Of a stretch of DNA of 64,000 nt, positions 1 to 8,787 are shown piece by piece; positions within the stretch are counted from its first letter, which is position 1, and every line of letters begins with the position of its first letter. Position numbers and translations under genes: made by a program. The notes under the pieces are model-generated. The model was not told the origin of the DNA. It saw nothing but the letters and a program-made list of their open reading frames with translations, and ran no database searches. The stretch comes from Chryseobacterium geocarposphaerae (GTDB lineage Bacteria > Bacteroidota > Bacteroidia > Flavobacteriales > Weeksellaceae), in contig NZ_PGFD01000001.1 of the NCBI RefSeq assembly GCF_002797535.1, positions 1,550,001 through 1,614,000 on the forward strand. The letters are read 5' to 3'.

Positions 1-1
1 A

Positions 2-1012
2 CAAACTGATATTAGTAAATTAATAAAACTTGGAGAGTTTTTAGATTTAGATTTTGATAAACTTTTAATATTACATTATCATAATAGACCTCAAGAAGAA
101 ATTGGAGACCTCCAAGATTCAATGGATATAACATTTATTAATAAATATTTTGACTTAAAGACTTTATCATCTCTAGGATTTTTGGACAAAAAATCGGAAC
201 TCGAAGAGTTAAAAAATAGAATCTGTACATTCTTCGGTATAAAATCTATTTACGAATATGATACTACTTTAAATGATGTTCTTTTTAGTAGGACAAAAAA
301 AACCTATAGTGACAAAATGAAGGATTTTTGGATAAAATCCAGTTACAAATATTTTGAGCTAATTAATAATCCTAATGAATTTGAAAGAAGAAGTTTGATT
401 GAATTAATTCCAAAGATAAAGCCTTATACAAGGAATATTGAAAATGGATTGAAAACTATTTTTCAAGCATTATATAACGTTGGAGTAACGGTCATTTTTC
501 AACCATCTTTACCCAAAACCCACATTAGAGGTGCAACCTTTTTTGTTAACGATAAGCCTTGTATTGTAATAACCGACTATAATAAAAATTACGCCACAAT
601 TTGGTTTGCTTTGATTCACGAGCTACATCACGTTTTATATGATTTAGATATAATAGCAAAAACAAGTTATCATCTAACAGGAGAACCAGATTTATTTTTA
701 TTGCAAGAAGATAAAGCCAACAACTTTGCTTCCGAGTATTTGATTTCTGAGGAAAAAATGAGATATATAGAGAAGATGATTCATAATAAAGTGATGGTAT
801 CTCGTTTTGCCGAACAAAATCAAATTCATCCCTGCATAATTTATTCGCAATTCCAATGGAGACAGGCAGAAATTGGAAATGATTATTGGGGAGCATTTAA
901 AGAACAATTTCCAAATATTTCTTTAGCAACGAAAAATTTGAATATTGCTAATTGGGATGTTGATTCGATTAAAGAAACAGCAAAAAAAATGAGAGATTTA
1001 TTAACCGTATAA
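2..1012 (+). CDS. ImmA/IrrE-family metallopeptidase domain protein, 5' end outside window
   Basis: The frame is open from base 2, so the first ATG at 122 is probably internal and the gene begins upstream of the window. At least 40 further residues precede that Met. About 336 residues are visible. A zinc-binding HELHH motif lies in the stretch ALIHELHHVLYDL (residues 166-170 counted from the Met at 122), with a downstream EDKANNFASEYL segment that usually supplies the third ligand. This is the ImmA/IrrE pattern. In that family, proteins of this length often carry an N-terminal Xre helix-turn-helix, which would lie outside the window, so a regulator/antitoxin-like peptidase is inferred. The next gene starts 10 bp downstream and is probably co-transcribed. 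Domain identity is fairly sure; the biological role is not. Confidence 0.75.
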   Translation, partial: QTDISKLIKLGEFLDLDFDKLLILHYHNRPQEEIGDLQDSMDITFINKYFDLKTLSSLGFLDKKSELEELKNRICTFFGIKSIYEYDTTLNDVLFSRTKKTYSDKMKDFWIKSSYKYFELINNPNEFERRSLIELIPKIKPYTRNIENGLKTIFQALYNVGVTVIFQPSLPKTHIRGATFFVNDKPCIVITDYNKNYATIWFALIHELHHVLYDLDIIAKTSYHLTGEPDLFLLQEDKANNFASEYLISEEKMRYIEKMIHNKVMVSRFAEQNQIHPCIIYSQFQWRQAEIGNDYWGAFKEQFPNISLATKNLNIANWDVDSIKETAKKMRDLLTV

Positions 1013-1022
1013 ATAAAACATA

Positions 1023-1508
1023 ATGGACGAAAATAAAAAGAAATTAATAGAAGAAAAACTTTCTAAAGAAGATTTAGAAAGATTGGAAATTCTACAAAAA
1101 GCCGAAGAAATCAAAGGTGAACAGCTTGTTTTAAATCTAGATGCAGAATTAGCCGTAGAAAATGAGGCAGAAAAATTACTAGGTCAAAAAATTGATGACC
1201 CTGTAACAAAATTCCAACTTTATTATCACGGACTAACAAAACTATTAAAAGACAATCTCCCTAAAGGTAAAGAAAATGAAGAGGTAAGAAGAATAATATA
1301 TGATGAAAAAAATATCCTAATAAATCGTGGAGCAAAAAAGGATGAAAAAGGAATCAGGGGAAGCGATGGAAGAATGGCATATTTGGATGACTTGGAACTT
1401 GCAATCAAAATAGTTGCAGATTGGACAAGTACAAAAAGTTCTCCTGCCGAATTATTCATTGCATTTTGGAGCAAAAACGAAGAACTTGGTTACGGACATC
1501 AAGATTAA
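1023..1508 (+). CDS. Hypothetical protein next to the ImmA-family gene
   Basis: A 161-residue soluble, charged protein with no signal peptide or membrane segment. The first 60 residues are Lys/Glu-rich and probably helical; the C-terminal half is more mixed (region DDLELAIKIVADWT). I do not recognise the family. It starts 10 bp after the ImmA/IrrE-like gene on the same strand and ends just before a strong terminator hairpin, so the two probably form a two-gene unit. Pairing with an ImmA-type peptidase suggests a substrate, partner or toxin-like component, but that is inference from position only. Confidence 0.6.
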   Translation: MDENKKKLIEEKLSKEDLERLEILQKAEEIKGEQLVLNLDAELAVENEAEKLLGQKIDDPVTKFQLYYHGLTKLLKDNLPKGKENEEVRRIIYDEKNILINRGAKKDEKGIRGSDGRMAYLDDLELAIKIVADWTSTKSSPAELFIAFWSKNEELGYGHQD

Positions 1509-1540
1509 AAAAAACTTTTTAAAAACAATTTTTAGTTAAT

Positions 1541-1578
1541 AAATCATCACTCGAAATTATAATCTTGAGTGATGATTT
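1541..1578. terminator. Bidirectional terminator between convergent genes
   Basis: Perfect 12-bp inverted repeat, AAATCATCACTC (1541-1552) and GAGTGATGATTT (1567-1578), with a 14-nt loop. It lies between the + strand gene ending at 1508 and the - strand gene ending at 1599. Confidence 0.7.
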
Positions 1579-1598
1579 ACTAGTTCAAAATAAAAAAT

Positions 1599-2489
1599 TT
1601 AATTCATCTGCGACTTCCTGAATTCCAAAGGCTTCATTCCTGTCTGTTTTTTGAACAATCTTGTAAAATAAGAAGCATTTTCAAAGCCTAATTCGTAAGC
1701 GATTTCAGCAACTCCTTTTTCTCCTAACCTCAACAGGTTTTTTGCTTCTGATATCATAAAAATGTGAATCAGTTCCATTGCGGTTTTTCCTGTTTCCTGT
1801 TTTAACAAATCACTCAGATATCTTGGCGACACAAAAAGCTGGTCGGCTAAAAAAGCGACATTCGGAAGTCCGTATTTTTCCAATAAACCTTCGCCGATGT
1901 ATTTTCTCAACGCATCATTGAATTTTGAAGCCGTCTTTCCTGTCACCTGCGCTCTGTCGATAAACTGTCGTTTGTAATATCGTTGTGCGTATTTTAAAAT
2001 CGATGAAATATGACTTAAAATAATATCACGGCTGTATTCATCAGGATTATTAAAATATTCGCTCTGAATTTTCGAGTGAAGTTCCAGGATAATCTGCTCT
2101 TCTTTTGGCGAAAGATGCAAAGCTTCCGTCACTTCATAATCGAAGAAACTGTATTTTTCAATTTCCTTAAAAAGCTCGTGGCCGTTCAGATAATCTTCGT
2201 GAATCAATAGCATATAGCCTTTTTCTTCAAACTCAAGATTTTTCATCTCAATAATCTGTCTTGGTTTCGCAAAAAACAGACAGCCATTGTCGTGGTCATA
2301 CGGTGTGCGGCCGTACATAAAAATCCCTGATTTTATTTTTTTGAAAGCTATCACATAACAATCTGTGGTAAACTCTCTGTTCCCCAATTTGCACTCCGAC
2401 TGGCAGCCGATCATACTGAAAAGCGGATGTTCCGGAGCGTCCCAATGATTACCCAAATGTAATTCGGTAAGGGTTTTGTAATGTTGCAT
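1599..2489 (-). CDS. AraC-family transcriptional regulator (1 of 4 in this block)
   Basis: 296 residues, the usual length for a two-domain AraC protein. The C-terminal ~100 residues carry the double helix-turn-helix, ending in the signature GFENASYFTRLFKKQTGMKP. The N-terminal ~180 residues form the variable ligand-sensing part. The start MQHYKTLTELH matches the start of the paralogue at 7837-8745 (MEKINHYKSITELH), which supports it. It lies 57 bp downstream of the alpha/beta-hydrolase gene on the same strand and may be co-transcribed. The neighbouring promoters at 3.45, 4.4, 5.9 and 9.9 kb carry a shared direct-repeat operator of AraC type, so one of the four AraC proteins here is a likely binder. 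The effector is unknown. Confidence 0.88.
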   Translation of the reverse strand: MQHYKTLTELHLGNHWDAPEHPLFSMIGCQSECKLGNREFTTDCYVIAFKKIKSGIFMYGRTPYDHDNGCLFFAKPRQIIEMKNLEFEEKGYMLLIHEDYLNGHELFKEIEKYSFFDYEVTEALHLSPKEEQIILELHSKIQSEYFNNPDEYSRDIILSHISSILKYAQRYYKRQFIDRAQVTGKTASKFNDALRKYIGEGLLEKYGLPNVAFLADQLFVSPRYLSDLLKQETGKTAMELIHIFMISEAKNLLRLGEKGVAEIAYELGFENASYFTRLFKKQTGMKPLEFRKSQMN

Positions 2490-2546
2490 CGGTTTAATTT
2501 TATCTAAGTTAAATTAATTTTACCGAAACTAAAAACAGAAATTATA

Positions 2547-3380
2547 CTATCCTAAAAAAAGGTTGATGTATCCTGCCGTAAGCTCCGGATATTGATGTTG
2601 AGGACCGTGTCCCGCATCATTTAAAATAATATGCTGCATTGTAGGTGCATTTCTCAATAGCGGAAACCAGTTCTCTGTCGCAAAGCTGATGTCGTGGTCC
2701 CCGGAAATAACCAGAACGGGAGATTTTAGGGTTTTATAGCCTTCTCTGAAGTTCAGTTTATCTTCTTTCATTGTTCCCGAACCCGCAATATATCTCTGGA
2801 AAACCTCCATTGTAGAAGGAATCAACGAACGCTCTAATCTCTGCGCTATCCTGTCGTGAGATTCTTTGGCTGCCTGTCTGCTTTTTTCGGAAGCCGGCTC
2901 AAAGAACAGATAATATTCATCTTCCAGATCATTAATAGGTTTTAAAGCGTGGTCAAAAAACACCTGCTCAATTGGGATTGCATTTTCTCCCGGAGGATTG
3001 GTTCCGATTAAAACGGTTTTTAATACTCTTTTCTGATTCTGAAAGGTAACAGCCTGCGCCACCAATCCGCCGTAAGACCAACCCAAGACATTAAACTTAT
3101 CGATTCCCAAATGGTCTGCCAAAGCCGGAACCGTACCCGCCACTTCTACAATATTCAAAGGCAACTCACCTTCTGAACTTCCGATTCCCGGATAATCAAA
3201 AAGAATGACTGTATTTTTTTCTGCCAGTGAATCCAGAAATAAAGGATCCCAGGTATCCATAATTCCTCTGAATCTGTTGACAAAGAACAACGGAGCTCCG
3301 TTTCCGAATTGTCTGTAAGCAATTTTATTGTTGTTAATTTCTGCGAATTTTGTTTCTGCGTTTAAGGCTGTCGTTTTCAT
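2547..3380 (-). CDS. Alpha/beta-fold hydrolase
   Basis: 277 residues. The nucleophile elbow is VLGWSYGG with Ser102. A VISGDHD segment and a DAGHGPQ segment near the C terminus supply the likely acid and His of the catalytic triad. There is no signal peptide, so it is cytoplasmic. The fold is clear but the substrate (ester, epoxide or haloperoxidase-like) cannot be read from sequence. A variant of the AraC-type operator lies upstream at 3443-3480 with a -7-like element (CAAGTTTG on the - strand, 3421-3414), linking it to the SDR genes nearby. The AraC gene 1599-2489 follows 57 bp downstream. Confidence 0.85.
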   Translation of the reverse strand: MKTTALNAETKFAEINNNKIAYRQFGNGAPLFFVNRFRGIMDTWDPLFLDSLAEKNTVILFDYPGIGSSEGELPLNIVEVAGTVPALADHLGIDKFNVLGWSYGGLVAQAVTFQNQKRVLKTVLIGTNPPGENAIPIEQVFFDHALKPINDLEDEYYLFFEPASEKSRQAAKESHDRIAQRLERSLIPSTMEVFQRYIAGSGTMKEDKLNFREGYKTLKSPVLVISGDHDISFATENWFPLLRNAPTMQHIILNDAGHGPQHQYPELTAGYINLFLG

Positions 3381-3442
3381 AAGTATTAAGATTTTGCTTG
3401 ATATGTATTAATTCAAACTTGGAAATATTTGGTTGGAAATAA

Positions 3443-3480
3443 TTTATCAAAACAGCGGAAAATTAGCACAAAAAAAAACG
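3443..3480 (-). promoter_or_regulatory. Candidate AraC-type operator, hydrolase promoter
   Basis: The block CAGCGGAAAATTAGCACA (3453-3470) matches the operator seen in front of three other genes in this region. The proximal TAGCACA box is exact (3464-3470), while the other half-box 21 bp away is degenerate (TTTATCA). The GCACA core is about 50.5 bp from the centre of the -7-like box, against 51.5 bp at the other three promoters. Confidence 0.5.
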
Positions 3481-3512
3481 ATGTTATTATTCCGCTGATT
3501 TGAATTTTTTAA

Positions 3513-4337
3513 TTAATGACCGTGAGCTGCGATACTCACTTCTTTCCAGTTTTGAATATCATTTAATCTTTTCGTGTAAACTTCATTCACGACGTGATAA
3601 GCAATTTTACCAAACAATAATCTTTGCGGAGGATTTTGGTTGTCGATAAGGTTTAAAACAGGTTCTACTGTTGCTTCCGGTTTTCCCCAGGTATCCGGAT
3701 TTTCTCCACTTTCTGCAAAAGCCGCCCGCACCGGATTATAATCTGCAATATCCGAAGAAGTTTGAACTGCAGAAGCTCCCGCCCAATCTGTTGCAAATCC
3801 GTTAGGTTCAATTAAAGTGGTTTTGATTCCCAAATGTGCCGTTTCCGAACCAATGGTTTCAATTAAGCCTTCTACTGCAAATTTTGATGCGTTATACAAT
3901 CCTAAAAGCGGCAAAGTCGTTAATCCCAAAAAGCTGGAAATCTGAATGATATGCCCACTTTTCTGTTTTCTCATCACCGGTAAAACGGCTTGTGCTACCC
4001 AAAGTGAACCGAAAAAGTTGGTTTCCATCTGTTCTCTCGCCTGTTGTTCCGTTGTTTCTTCCGTCGTTCCGAATAAGCCGAAACCTGCATTGTTAATCAA
4101 AACATCAATTCTTCCAAAGTGTTTTTCCACCTGTTCCGTCACTGCAAAAACTTCTGAACGGTTGTTGACATCCAGCTTCAAAGGAAGAATATGATCTCCG
4201 TATTTATCTTTCAAATCCTGTAATGCAGAAACGTTTCTTGCTGTTGCCGCTACTTTGTCTCCTCTTTCCAAAAGTGCTTCAGCCCATAATTTTCCGAATC
4301 CTTTTGATGCTCCTGTGATAAAAACTATTTTACTCAT
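3513..4337 (-). CDS. Short-chain dehydrogenase/reductase (classical SDR)
   Basis: 274 residues. The N-terminal Rossmann motif is TGASKGFG (8-15), the structural NNAG is at 82-85, and the catalytic Ser ~135, Tyr148 and Lys152 (YNASK) are all present. This is a complete classical SDR, NAD(P)-dependent, substrate unknown. It is a close paralogue of the SDR at 9040-9861: same TGAS-GFGKLW start, same spacing, and both end in an AAHG motif. It is preceded by a well-conserved AraC-type direct-repeat operator (4399-4434) and a -7 box at 4376-4369. It has its own promoter and is separated from its neighbours by more than 100 bp. Confidence 0.9.
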   Translation of the reverse strand: MSKIVFITGASKGFGKLWAEALLERGDKVAATARNVSALQDLKDKYGDHILPLKLDVNNRSEVFAVTEQVEKHFGRIDVLINNAGFGLFGTTEETTEQQAREQMETNFFGSLWVAQAVLPVMRKQKSGHIIQISSFLGLTTLPLLGLYNASKFAVEGLIETIGSETAHLGIKTTLIEPNGFATDWAGASAVQTSSDIADYNPVRAAFAESGENPDTWGKPEATVEPVLNLIDNQNPPQRLLFGKIAYHVVNEVYTKRLNDIQNWKEVSIAAHGH

Positions 4338-4368
4338 TGTTTTAATTTTTTAGTGTTATTGAATGAAG

Positions 4369-4434
4369 CAAAGTTATCATCAAACCCATCCGAATAGGTA
4401 GCCCATTTTAGCTTAAAAATAGCACAGAAATACG
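4369..4434 (-). promoter_or_regulatory. AraC-type operator and -7 box of the SDR gene
   Basis: The -7 element TAACTTTG lies on the - strand (4376-4369). Upstream are two direct half-boxes, TAGCCCA (4399-4405) and TAGCACA (4420-4426), with a 21-bp period, followed by GAAATACG. The layout and spacing are the same as at 5879-5943 and 9896-9961. Confidence 0.7.
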
Positions 4435-4460
4435 TTTTGGAAAAAATTTCTCAATAAAAA

Positions 4461-4490
4461 AAGCCTTCCGAAAATACATCCGGAAGGCTT
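4461..4490 (-). terminator. Terminator after the AhpD-like gene
   Basis: Perfect 10-bp stem, AAGCCTTCCG (4461-4470) with CGGAAGGCTT (4481-4490), and a 10-nt loop. Read on the - strand it is followed by a T-rich tract. It lies 37 bp after the stop of the gene at 4527-5066. Confidence 0.8.
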
Positions 4491-4526
4491 TCACTTAAAA
4501 CTAAATACTTATTATTAAAACACTTC

Positions 4527-5066
4527 TTAAATAGCCTGTGCCAAAGGAAAATCAATAGGAATCTGAGTGTTGGCAAATACATAGTTGGTAAAGCTTCTCA
4601 GCGCCACCAAAGCTGTCAGTTCAATCAAAGCTTTTTCATCAAAGCCTGCGTTGAAGAAATTTTCTAAAGCTCCGTTTCCTGCATTGCCTTTATTGTTGGC
4701 AATAGATTGAGCCAACTTAATCGCAGCGTCTAATTTTCCCTCTGAAAAACTTCCTTTTCTGATTTCCAGCGTATCTTCCTCTGTAAAGCCTCTCATTTTC
4801 GCTAAAGTCGTGTGTGCCGCCAAACAGTAATCACATTCGTTGACTTGTGAAACGATAAGATTGATGGCTTCTCTTTCTTTTGCCGTAAATGATGAATCGT
4901 GAGCCAAAGACGCCTCGGTTTCTAACATCGATTTTAAAGCGGATGATGAATAACCTATGGTCGCATACAAATTGGGAATTTTCCCCATTTTTTTCTCTAC
5001 AGATTCTAAAATGCTCTGTGCACCAAAACTTAGCTGTTCTTTTTCAGGTACTGAAATTGTTTTCAT
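4527..5066 (-). CDS. Carboxymuconolactone decarboxylase / AhpD-like peroxidase family protein
   Basis: 179 residues. It contains the family signature ECDYCLAAHT, with Cys78 and Cys81 as the redox CxxC and His85, preceded by the helix AKEREAINLIVSQ. In AhpD-like proteins this set reduces peroxides, whereas decarboxylase members lack the CxxC, so a peroxidase or disulfide-reductase role is more likely. It is second in a two-gene unit, 32 bp after the gene at 5099-5833, and ends at a strong terminator. Expression is probably driven from the AraC-type operator promoter at 5879-5943. Confidence 0.85.
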   Translation of the reverse strand: MKTISVPEKEQLSFGAQSILESVEKKMGKIPNLYATIGYSSSALKSMLETEASLAHDSSFTAKEREAINLIVSQVNECDYCLAAHTTLAKMRGFTEEDTLEIRKGSFSEGKLDAAIKLAQSIANNKGNAGNGALENFFNAGFDEKALIELTALVALRSFTNYVFANTQIPIDFPLAQAI

Positions 5067-5098
5067 TTTTTATGATTTTTAATGTTATTTATTATAAT

Positions 5099-5833
5099 TT
5101 ATTTTTCAAATTTTACATCCAGAATATCGATGGAAACCAATACAAAATCTTTATTGTAAGAGTTATCTTCGTCATTCAGAACATAAATATTTCTCTTTGT
5201 TCCTGTTTTTATGCCTTCAAATTCTTTGTAGTCTTCAATAATCTGCGTTGCGGAAGAGCCGCCCAAAACTTCAGGCCAATAATCGTGACGTTTTAAAAGT
5301 CCGTCTTCATTAAAATAAAATATCTGTCTTTTGCTGTGAGTAGCGAAACCATCGGGATAAATCACTTCTAATCTATCCAATATTTCACCGTTTTCATTCC
5401 AAAATCCAAGATGATTGATTTCCACTCCTGGAACCAGAAAATTAAAAGGAGCCGTTGTGTAATTCCAGGTTGCATAGCTGGAGAAATAAATAAGCTGAGC
5501 TCTCGTCCAGGGCGTTTCCACCGTATGACCTTTAAAAGACTCTCGAGGGTTTTCCAAAGATTCTATAAGTTGTCCGTTTTCGTCAAATAACTGAACTTTT
5601 CCGGGCTCGAAAGATGAACTGTAGTTTTCTTTAAAAATATTTTCCCATATGCTTTTCTGCTCTTTTAAAGAACCGATAAACTGTACATCGCTTAAAGCGT
5701 TTTCGTGTCCTTTCATTCTCCACACTGCACCACCGATTCGGGTATGGATTTTTACCGTCTGAAATTCTGCAGCATTATTGATTCCGTGAGCGTTTAAAAT
5801 TTTATTGACCAATGTTTGAGTTGAAGTTTCCAT
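5099..5833 (-). CDS. Hypothetical protein upstream of the AhpD-like gene
   Basis: 244 residues, soluble, with no signal peptide or membrane span. The sequence is rich in aromatic residues and beta-strand-like segments (RIGGAVWRMKGHE, EPGKVQLFDENGQLIE, FYFNEDGLLKRHDYW), which suggests a beta-sandwich or lipocalin-like binding fold, but I do not recognise the family. It is first in a unit with the AhpD-like gene and is controlled by the direct-repeat operator shared by the SDR genes, so it probably belongs to the same response. No catalytic motif could be identified. Confidence 0.7.
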   Translation of the reverse strand: METSTQTLVNKILNAHGINNAAEFQTVKIHTRIGGAVWRMKGHENALSDVQFIGSLKEQKSIWENIFKENYSSSFEPGKVQLFDENGQLIESLENPRESFKGHTVETPWTRAQLIYFSSYATWNYTTAPFNFLVPGVEINHLGFWNENGEILDRLEVIYPDGFATHSKRQIFYFNEDGLLKRHDYWPEVLGGSSATQIIEDYKEFEGIKTGTKRNIYVLNDEDNSYNKDFVLVSIDILDVKFEK

Positions 5834-5878
5834 TTTATAATTTTTTGATTGTTATTGATTTGTTTCATTTTGTTGAGA

Positions 5879-5943
5879 CAAAGTTAGCTCGGCTTCAACC
5901 CTAAAGTCTAGTTCATTTCAGCGGAAGAATAGCACAGAATTAC
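5879..5943 (-). promoter_or_regulatory. AraC-type operator and -7 box of the 5099-5833 operon
   Basis: The -7 element TAACTTTG lies on the - strand (5886-5879). The direct half-boxes are TAGTTCA (5909-5915) and TAGCACA (5930-5936), 21 bp apart. The intervening block CAGCGGAAGAATAGCACA (5919-5936) is identical to the one at 9936-9953. It lies in the divergent region shared with the SDR-AraC pair at 6045. Confidence 0.75.
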
Positions 5944-5988
5944 CCAACCGAAATCGTAGAAATGTATAAGACATTCCGTAAAATCGAC

Positions 5989-6007
5989 AAGCGAATCGTA
6001 TTTGCTT
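5989..6007. promoter_or_regulatory. Candidate operator palindrome before the 6045 operon
   Basis: Imperfect inverted repeat AAGCGAAT-cgt-ATTTGCTT (8-bp arms, one mismatch), 38 bp upstream of the + strand SDR start. It differs from the direct-repeat operators nearby and may serve the + strand operon. Confidence 0.35.
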
Positions 6008-6044
6008 ATCGGAACTTTGCAAAGAGATTTTAAACAAATTCATT

Positions 6045-6848
6045 ATGAAAAATACAGTATTGATCACCGGTGCGTCATCGGGATTGGGAAAAGCAAGCGC
6101 TAAATTATTTCAGCAAAACGGATGGAATGTCATTGCCGCTATGCGTTCCCTGGAAAACGAAAAAGAACTGAATCTTCTTGAAAATGTTCTATTGGTAAAA
6201 CTGGATGTTACAAATCCTCAACAAATTCAGGAAGCGATAGCAAAAGGAACAGAAACATTCGGTTCGATTGATGTTCTTTTGAACAGTGCAGGCTATGGAT
6301 TGATGGGCGTTTTCGAATCTTCAAGCCCTGAACAGATTCAGAAACAGTTTGAAGTCAATGTTTTTGGCCTGATGAATGTTATCAAAGCTGTTTTACCCCT
6401 TATGAGAAATCAGAAAAAGGGAACCATCATTAATATTTCTTCTTTCGGAGGTATTACAGCGGGACCATTTGCCAGTTTGTACAACAGCTCAAAATTTGCG
6501 GTGGAGGGATTTTCCGAAGCATTGCATTTTGAAGTTTCTCCATTTGGAATTAATGTGAAAATTGTAGAGCCAGGAAGCATTGCTACTAATTTCAGAAGCG
6601 GAATCGAGATGATTCAAAATACGATTGAAGAATACAACACGGAATTGGCAGCATTTATCCCAAAATTCACCAAACGGACAGAACATCTTCCCAAAGCAAG
6701 CGCAGAAGACGTTGCAGAAACTATTTTAGGCGCCGCAACCGATCAACTTTCCAAACTAAGATATGTGATTGGCGAAGATGCGCAGTTTTACATTGATCTG
6801 AAAAACAAAAATTCTGAGGAGGATTTTCTGAGACTGATGCAGAATTAA
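6045..6848 (+). CDS. Short-chain dehydrogenase/reductase
   Basis: 267 residues. The TGASSGLG cofactor motif is at 9-16. The usual NNAG is NSAG here (80-83). The catalytic Ser ~132, Tyr146 and Lys150 (YNSSK) are present. The NSAG substitution is seen in other active SDRs. It is the first gene of a two-gene unit with an AraC regulator 37 bp downstream and is divergent from the 5099-5833 operon. It is less similar to the other two SDRs of this block than they are to each other. Substrate unknown. Confidence 0.9.
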   Translation: MKNTVLITGASSGLGKASAKLFQQNGWNVIAAMRSLENEKELNLLENVLLVKLDVTNPQQIQEAIAKGTETFGSIDVLLNSAGYGLMGVFESSSPEQIQKQFEVNVFGLMNVIKAVLPLMRNQKKGTIINISSFGGITAGPFASLYNSSKFAVEGFSEALHFEVSPFGINVKIVEPGSIATNFRSGIEMIQNTIEEYNTELAAFIPKFTKRTEHLPKASAEDVAETILGAATDQLSKLRYVIGEDAQFYIDLKNKNSEEDFLRLMQN

Positions 6849-6885
6849 TCATTAGAAAACTTTAATTTTAACTAAAATCAGAAAA

Positions 6886-7803
6886 ATGTCAGAAGCCTTC
6901 ATTTCAATACAAACTATTTCGGATCTACACCGTTTTTACAATTATGGAGGCCCAAAACATCCTTTGATTACGGTAATTGATTTGAAAAATGTTACCCGTC
7001 CGGACAAGAATTTTGCGAACTACCTTTACACCATTGATTTGTATATGATAATTTACAAAAAATTTAAAGGAAGTTTAAAATACGGGCGTTCAACCTATGA
7101 TTTTCAGGAGGGAACTTTGATGTTTACCGCTCCGAACCAGGTGATGAGTCCGAGCGCGGATACTGAGATTGAGGAAGGCTGGTTTCTGGCATTTCATCCT
7201 GATTTTATTTACGGCTCAGATTTAGGCAGAAAAATTCATAAGTACAGTTTTTTCCAATATGACAGCAATGAAGCACTTCACATTTCGGAAGATGAAAAAA
7301 TTTTGCTTGATGAGGTGATTGTAAGAATTAAAAAAGAATATTCCCAGAATATTGACCAACATACACAAGGCTTGATTTTAAATCAGATTGAAATGGTTTT
7401 GAATTACTCAGACCGATTTTACGACCGGCAGTTTTTTACCCGCAACAAAACAGGAAACGATATAACACAACGCTTTGAAAGTCTCCTTAATGATTATTTT
7501 AATGATGAAGAATTGATTGAAAAAGGCATTCCCGAAGTAAAATATTTTGCCGAAAAGCTTAATCTTTCACCCAATTATTTATCGGACCTGCTTAGTAAAT
7601 CTACCGGGAAAACAACCATTGAGCATATTCATCTTAATGTGGTTGAAAAAGCAAAGCATATACTTTTGGGAACTTCAAAAACGGTTAGTGAAATTGCTTA
7701 TGAACTCGGATTTGAGCATCCTTCACACTTTACCAAGGTCTTTAAGGCCAAGGCCGGGATTTCGCCGCTGCACTTCAGAAAACAGTTTCCCGGGCAGAAC
7801 TAA
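6886..7803 (+). CDS. AraC-family transcriptional regulator (2 of 4)
   Basis: 305 residues. The N-terminal sensing domain is followed by a C-terminal double HTH with the second-helix signature VSEIAYELGFEHPSHFTKVF and the usual KAGISPLHFR end. It starts 37 bp after the SDR gene and is almost certainly co-transcribed with it, so the pair is likely a regulator and its target. It converges with the third AraC gene (33-bp gap). Its sensing domain shares the phrases YGxxxYD and HISEDE with the other three copies, which points to local duplication of the family. Confidence 0.88.
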   Translation: MSEAFISIQTISDLHRFYNYGGPKHPLITVIDLKNVTRPDKNFANYLYTIDLYMIIYKKFKGSLKYGRSTYDFQEGTLMFTAPNQVMSPSADTEIEEGWFLAFHPDFIYGSDLGRKIHKYSFFQYDSNEALHISEDEKILLDEVIVRIKKEYSQNIDQHTQGLILNQIEMVLNYSDRFYDRQFFTRNKTGNDITQRFESLLNDYFNDEELIEKGIPEVKYFAEKLNLSPNYLSDLLSKSTGKTTIEHIHLNVVEKAKHILLGTSKTVSEIAYELGFEHPSHFTKVFKAKAGISPLHFRKQFPGQN

Positions 7804-7836
7804 ATCAAAAATATCTTAAAAAAATTTTGATGATAA

Positions 7837-8745
7837 CTACTTCGCCGCTTCTTTTTTATACTGGACAGGTGTAACACCCACCACTTTTTTAAACAACCTT
7901 GTAAAGTAGGACGGGCTTTCGAAACCTAAATCATAGGCAATTCCGGCAACATTATTTTCTGAACTCAGCAAAAGATTTTTAGCTTCTTTAATTAAGTAAA
8001 TATGAACGTGCTCTAACGCTGTTTTTCCGGTTTCCTGCTTCAGAATATCACTAAGGTAACGGGGCGAAACAGCTAATTCATTAGCCATAAAATTTACTGT
8101 AGGCAAACCATCTTCCAAGTGCTTATTTTCCTTAAAATAGTTATCTAAAACCGTAAGGAATTTTTTAACCATTGTTCCGGAAACGTTGGAACTGCGATCA
8201 ATGAACTGTCTTTTGTAAAAACGGTCAGAATATTTTAAAATAGAATCGATATGTGACAGGATAATTTCCCTGCTGAACTCATCAGAATTTTCCTCATATT
8301 CTCTTCTGATTTTTTCATACAGTTCCCACATAATCACTTCTTCAGAAGGCGAGATGTGAAGCGCTTCATTAATTTCATATTCAAAATAGCCGTATTTTTT
8401 AATCTGGTCATTCAGCGGATGTCCTGACAAATAATCTTCGTGAAAAAACATCACAAACCCCTTTTCTGCAAACTGTACATTTTGCACCTCAATAATCTGT
8501 CTGGGTTTCATAAAAACCGCGGAACCATTGTTATGATCATATTTGGTCTTTCCATACAAAACGTAGCCCGATTTTATTTTCTTTAAACCAATCATATAAA
8601 AGTCTCCTGTAAAACGGTCTTCCCCTACCGAGTACGTCATCAGTTCTTTACAGGTCATTAGACTTAATAAAGGATTTTTCGGAGGTTCAAATCCGCTTTT
8701 TTCATGCAGCTCTGTGATGCTTTTATAGTGATTGATTTTTTCCAT
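7837..8745 (-). CDS. AraC-family transcriptional regulator (3 of 4)
   Basis: About 302 residues from the ATG at 8745. I chose this start because the paralogue at 1599-2489 begins with the matching MQHYKTLTELH, and the 21 codons between an upstream ATG at 8808 and this Met encode low-complexity Lys/Asn-rich sequence. The C-terminal double HTH ends with GFESPSYFTRLFKK. It is the copy most similar to the regulator at 1599-2489. Its upstream region holds a large inverted-repeat element (8788-8951) instead of the direct-repeat operator seen at neighbouring genes. Confidence 0.86.
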   Translation of the reverse strand: MEKINHYKSITELHEKSGFEPPKNPLLSLMTCKELMTYSVGEDRFTGDFYMIGLKKIKSGYVLYGKTKYDHNNGSAVFMKPRQIIEVQNVQFAEKGFVMFFHEDYLSGHPLNDQIKKYGYFEYEINEALHISPSEEVIMWELYEKIRREYEENSDEFSREIILSHIDSILKYSDRFYKRQFIDRSSNVSGTMVKKFLTVLDNYFKENKHLEDGLPTVNFMANELAVSPRYLSDILKQETGKTALEHVHIYLIKEAKNLLLSSENNVAGIAYDLGFESPSYFTRLFKKVVGVTPVQYKKEAAK

Positions 8746-8787
8746 ATTCAATTTGGAGTTAGAAGCTTTTATGTCTTGAATTTTTTT

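Noticed and set aside
4889..5296. 135-codon + strand frame
   Set aside because: Antisense to the AhpD-like gene and its neighbour, with no family features.
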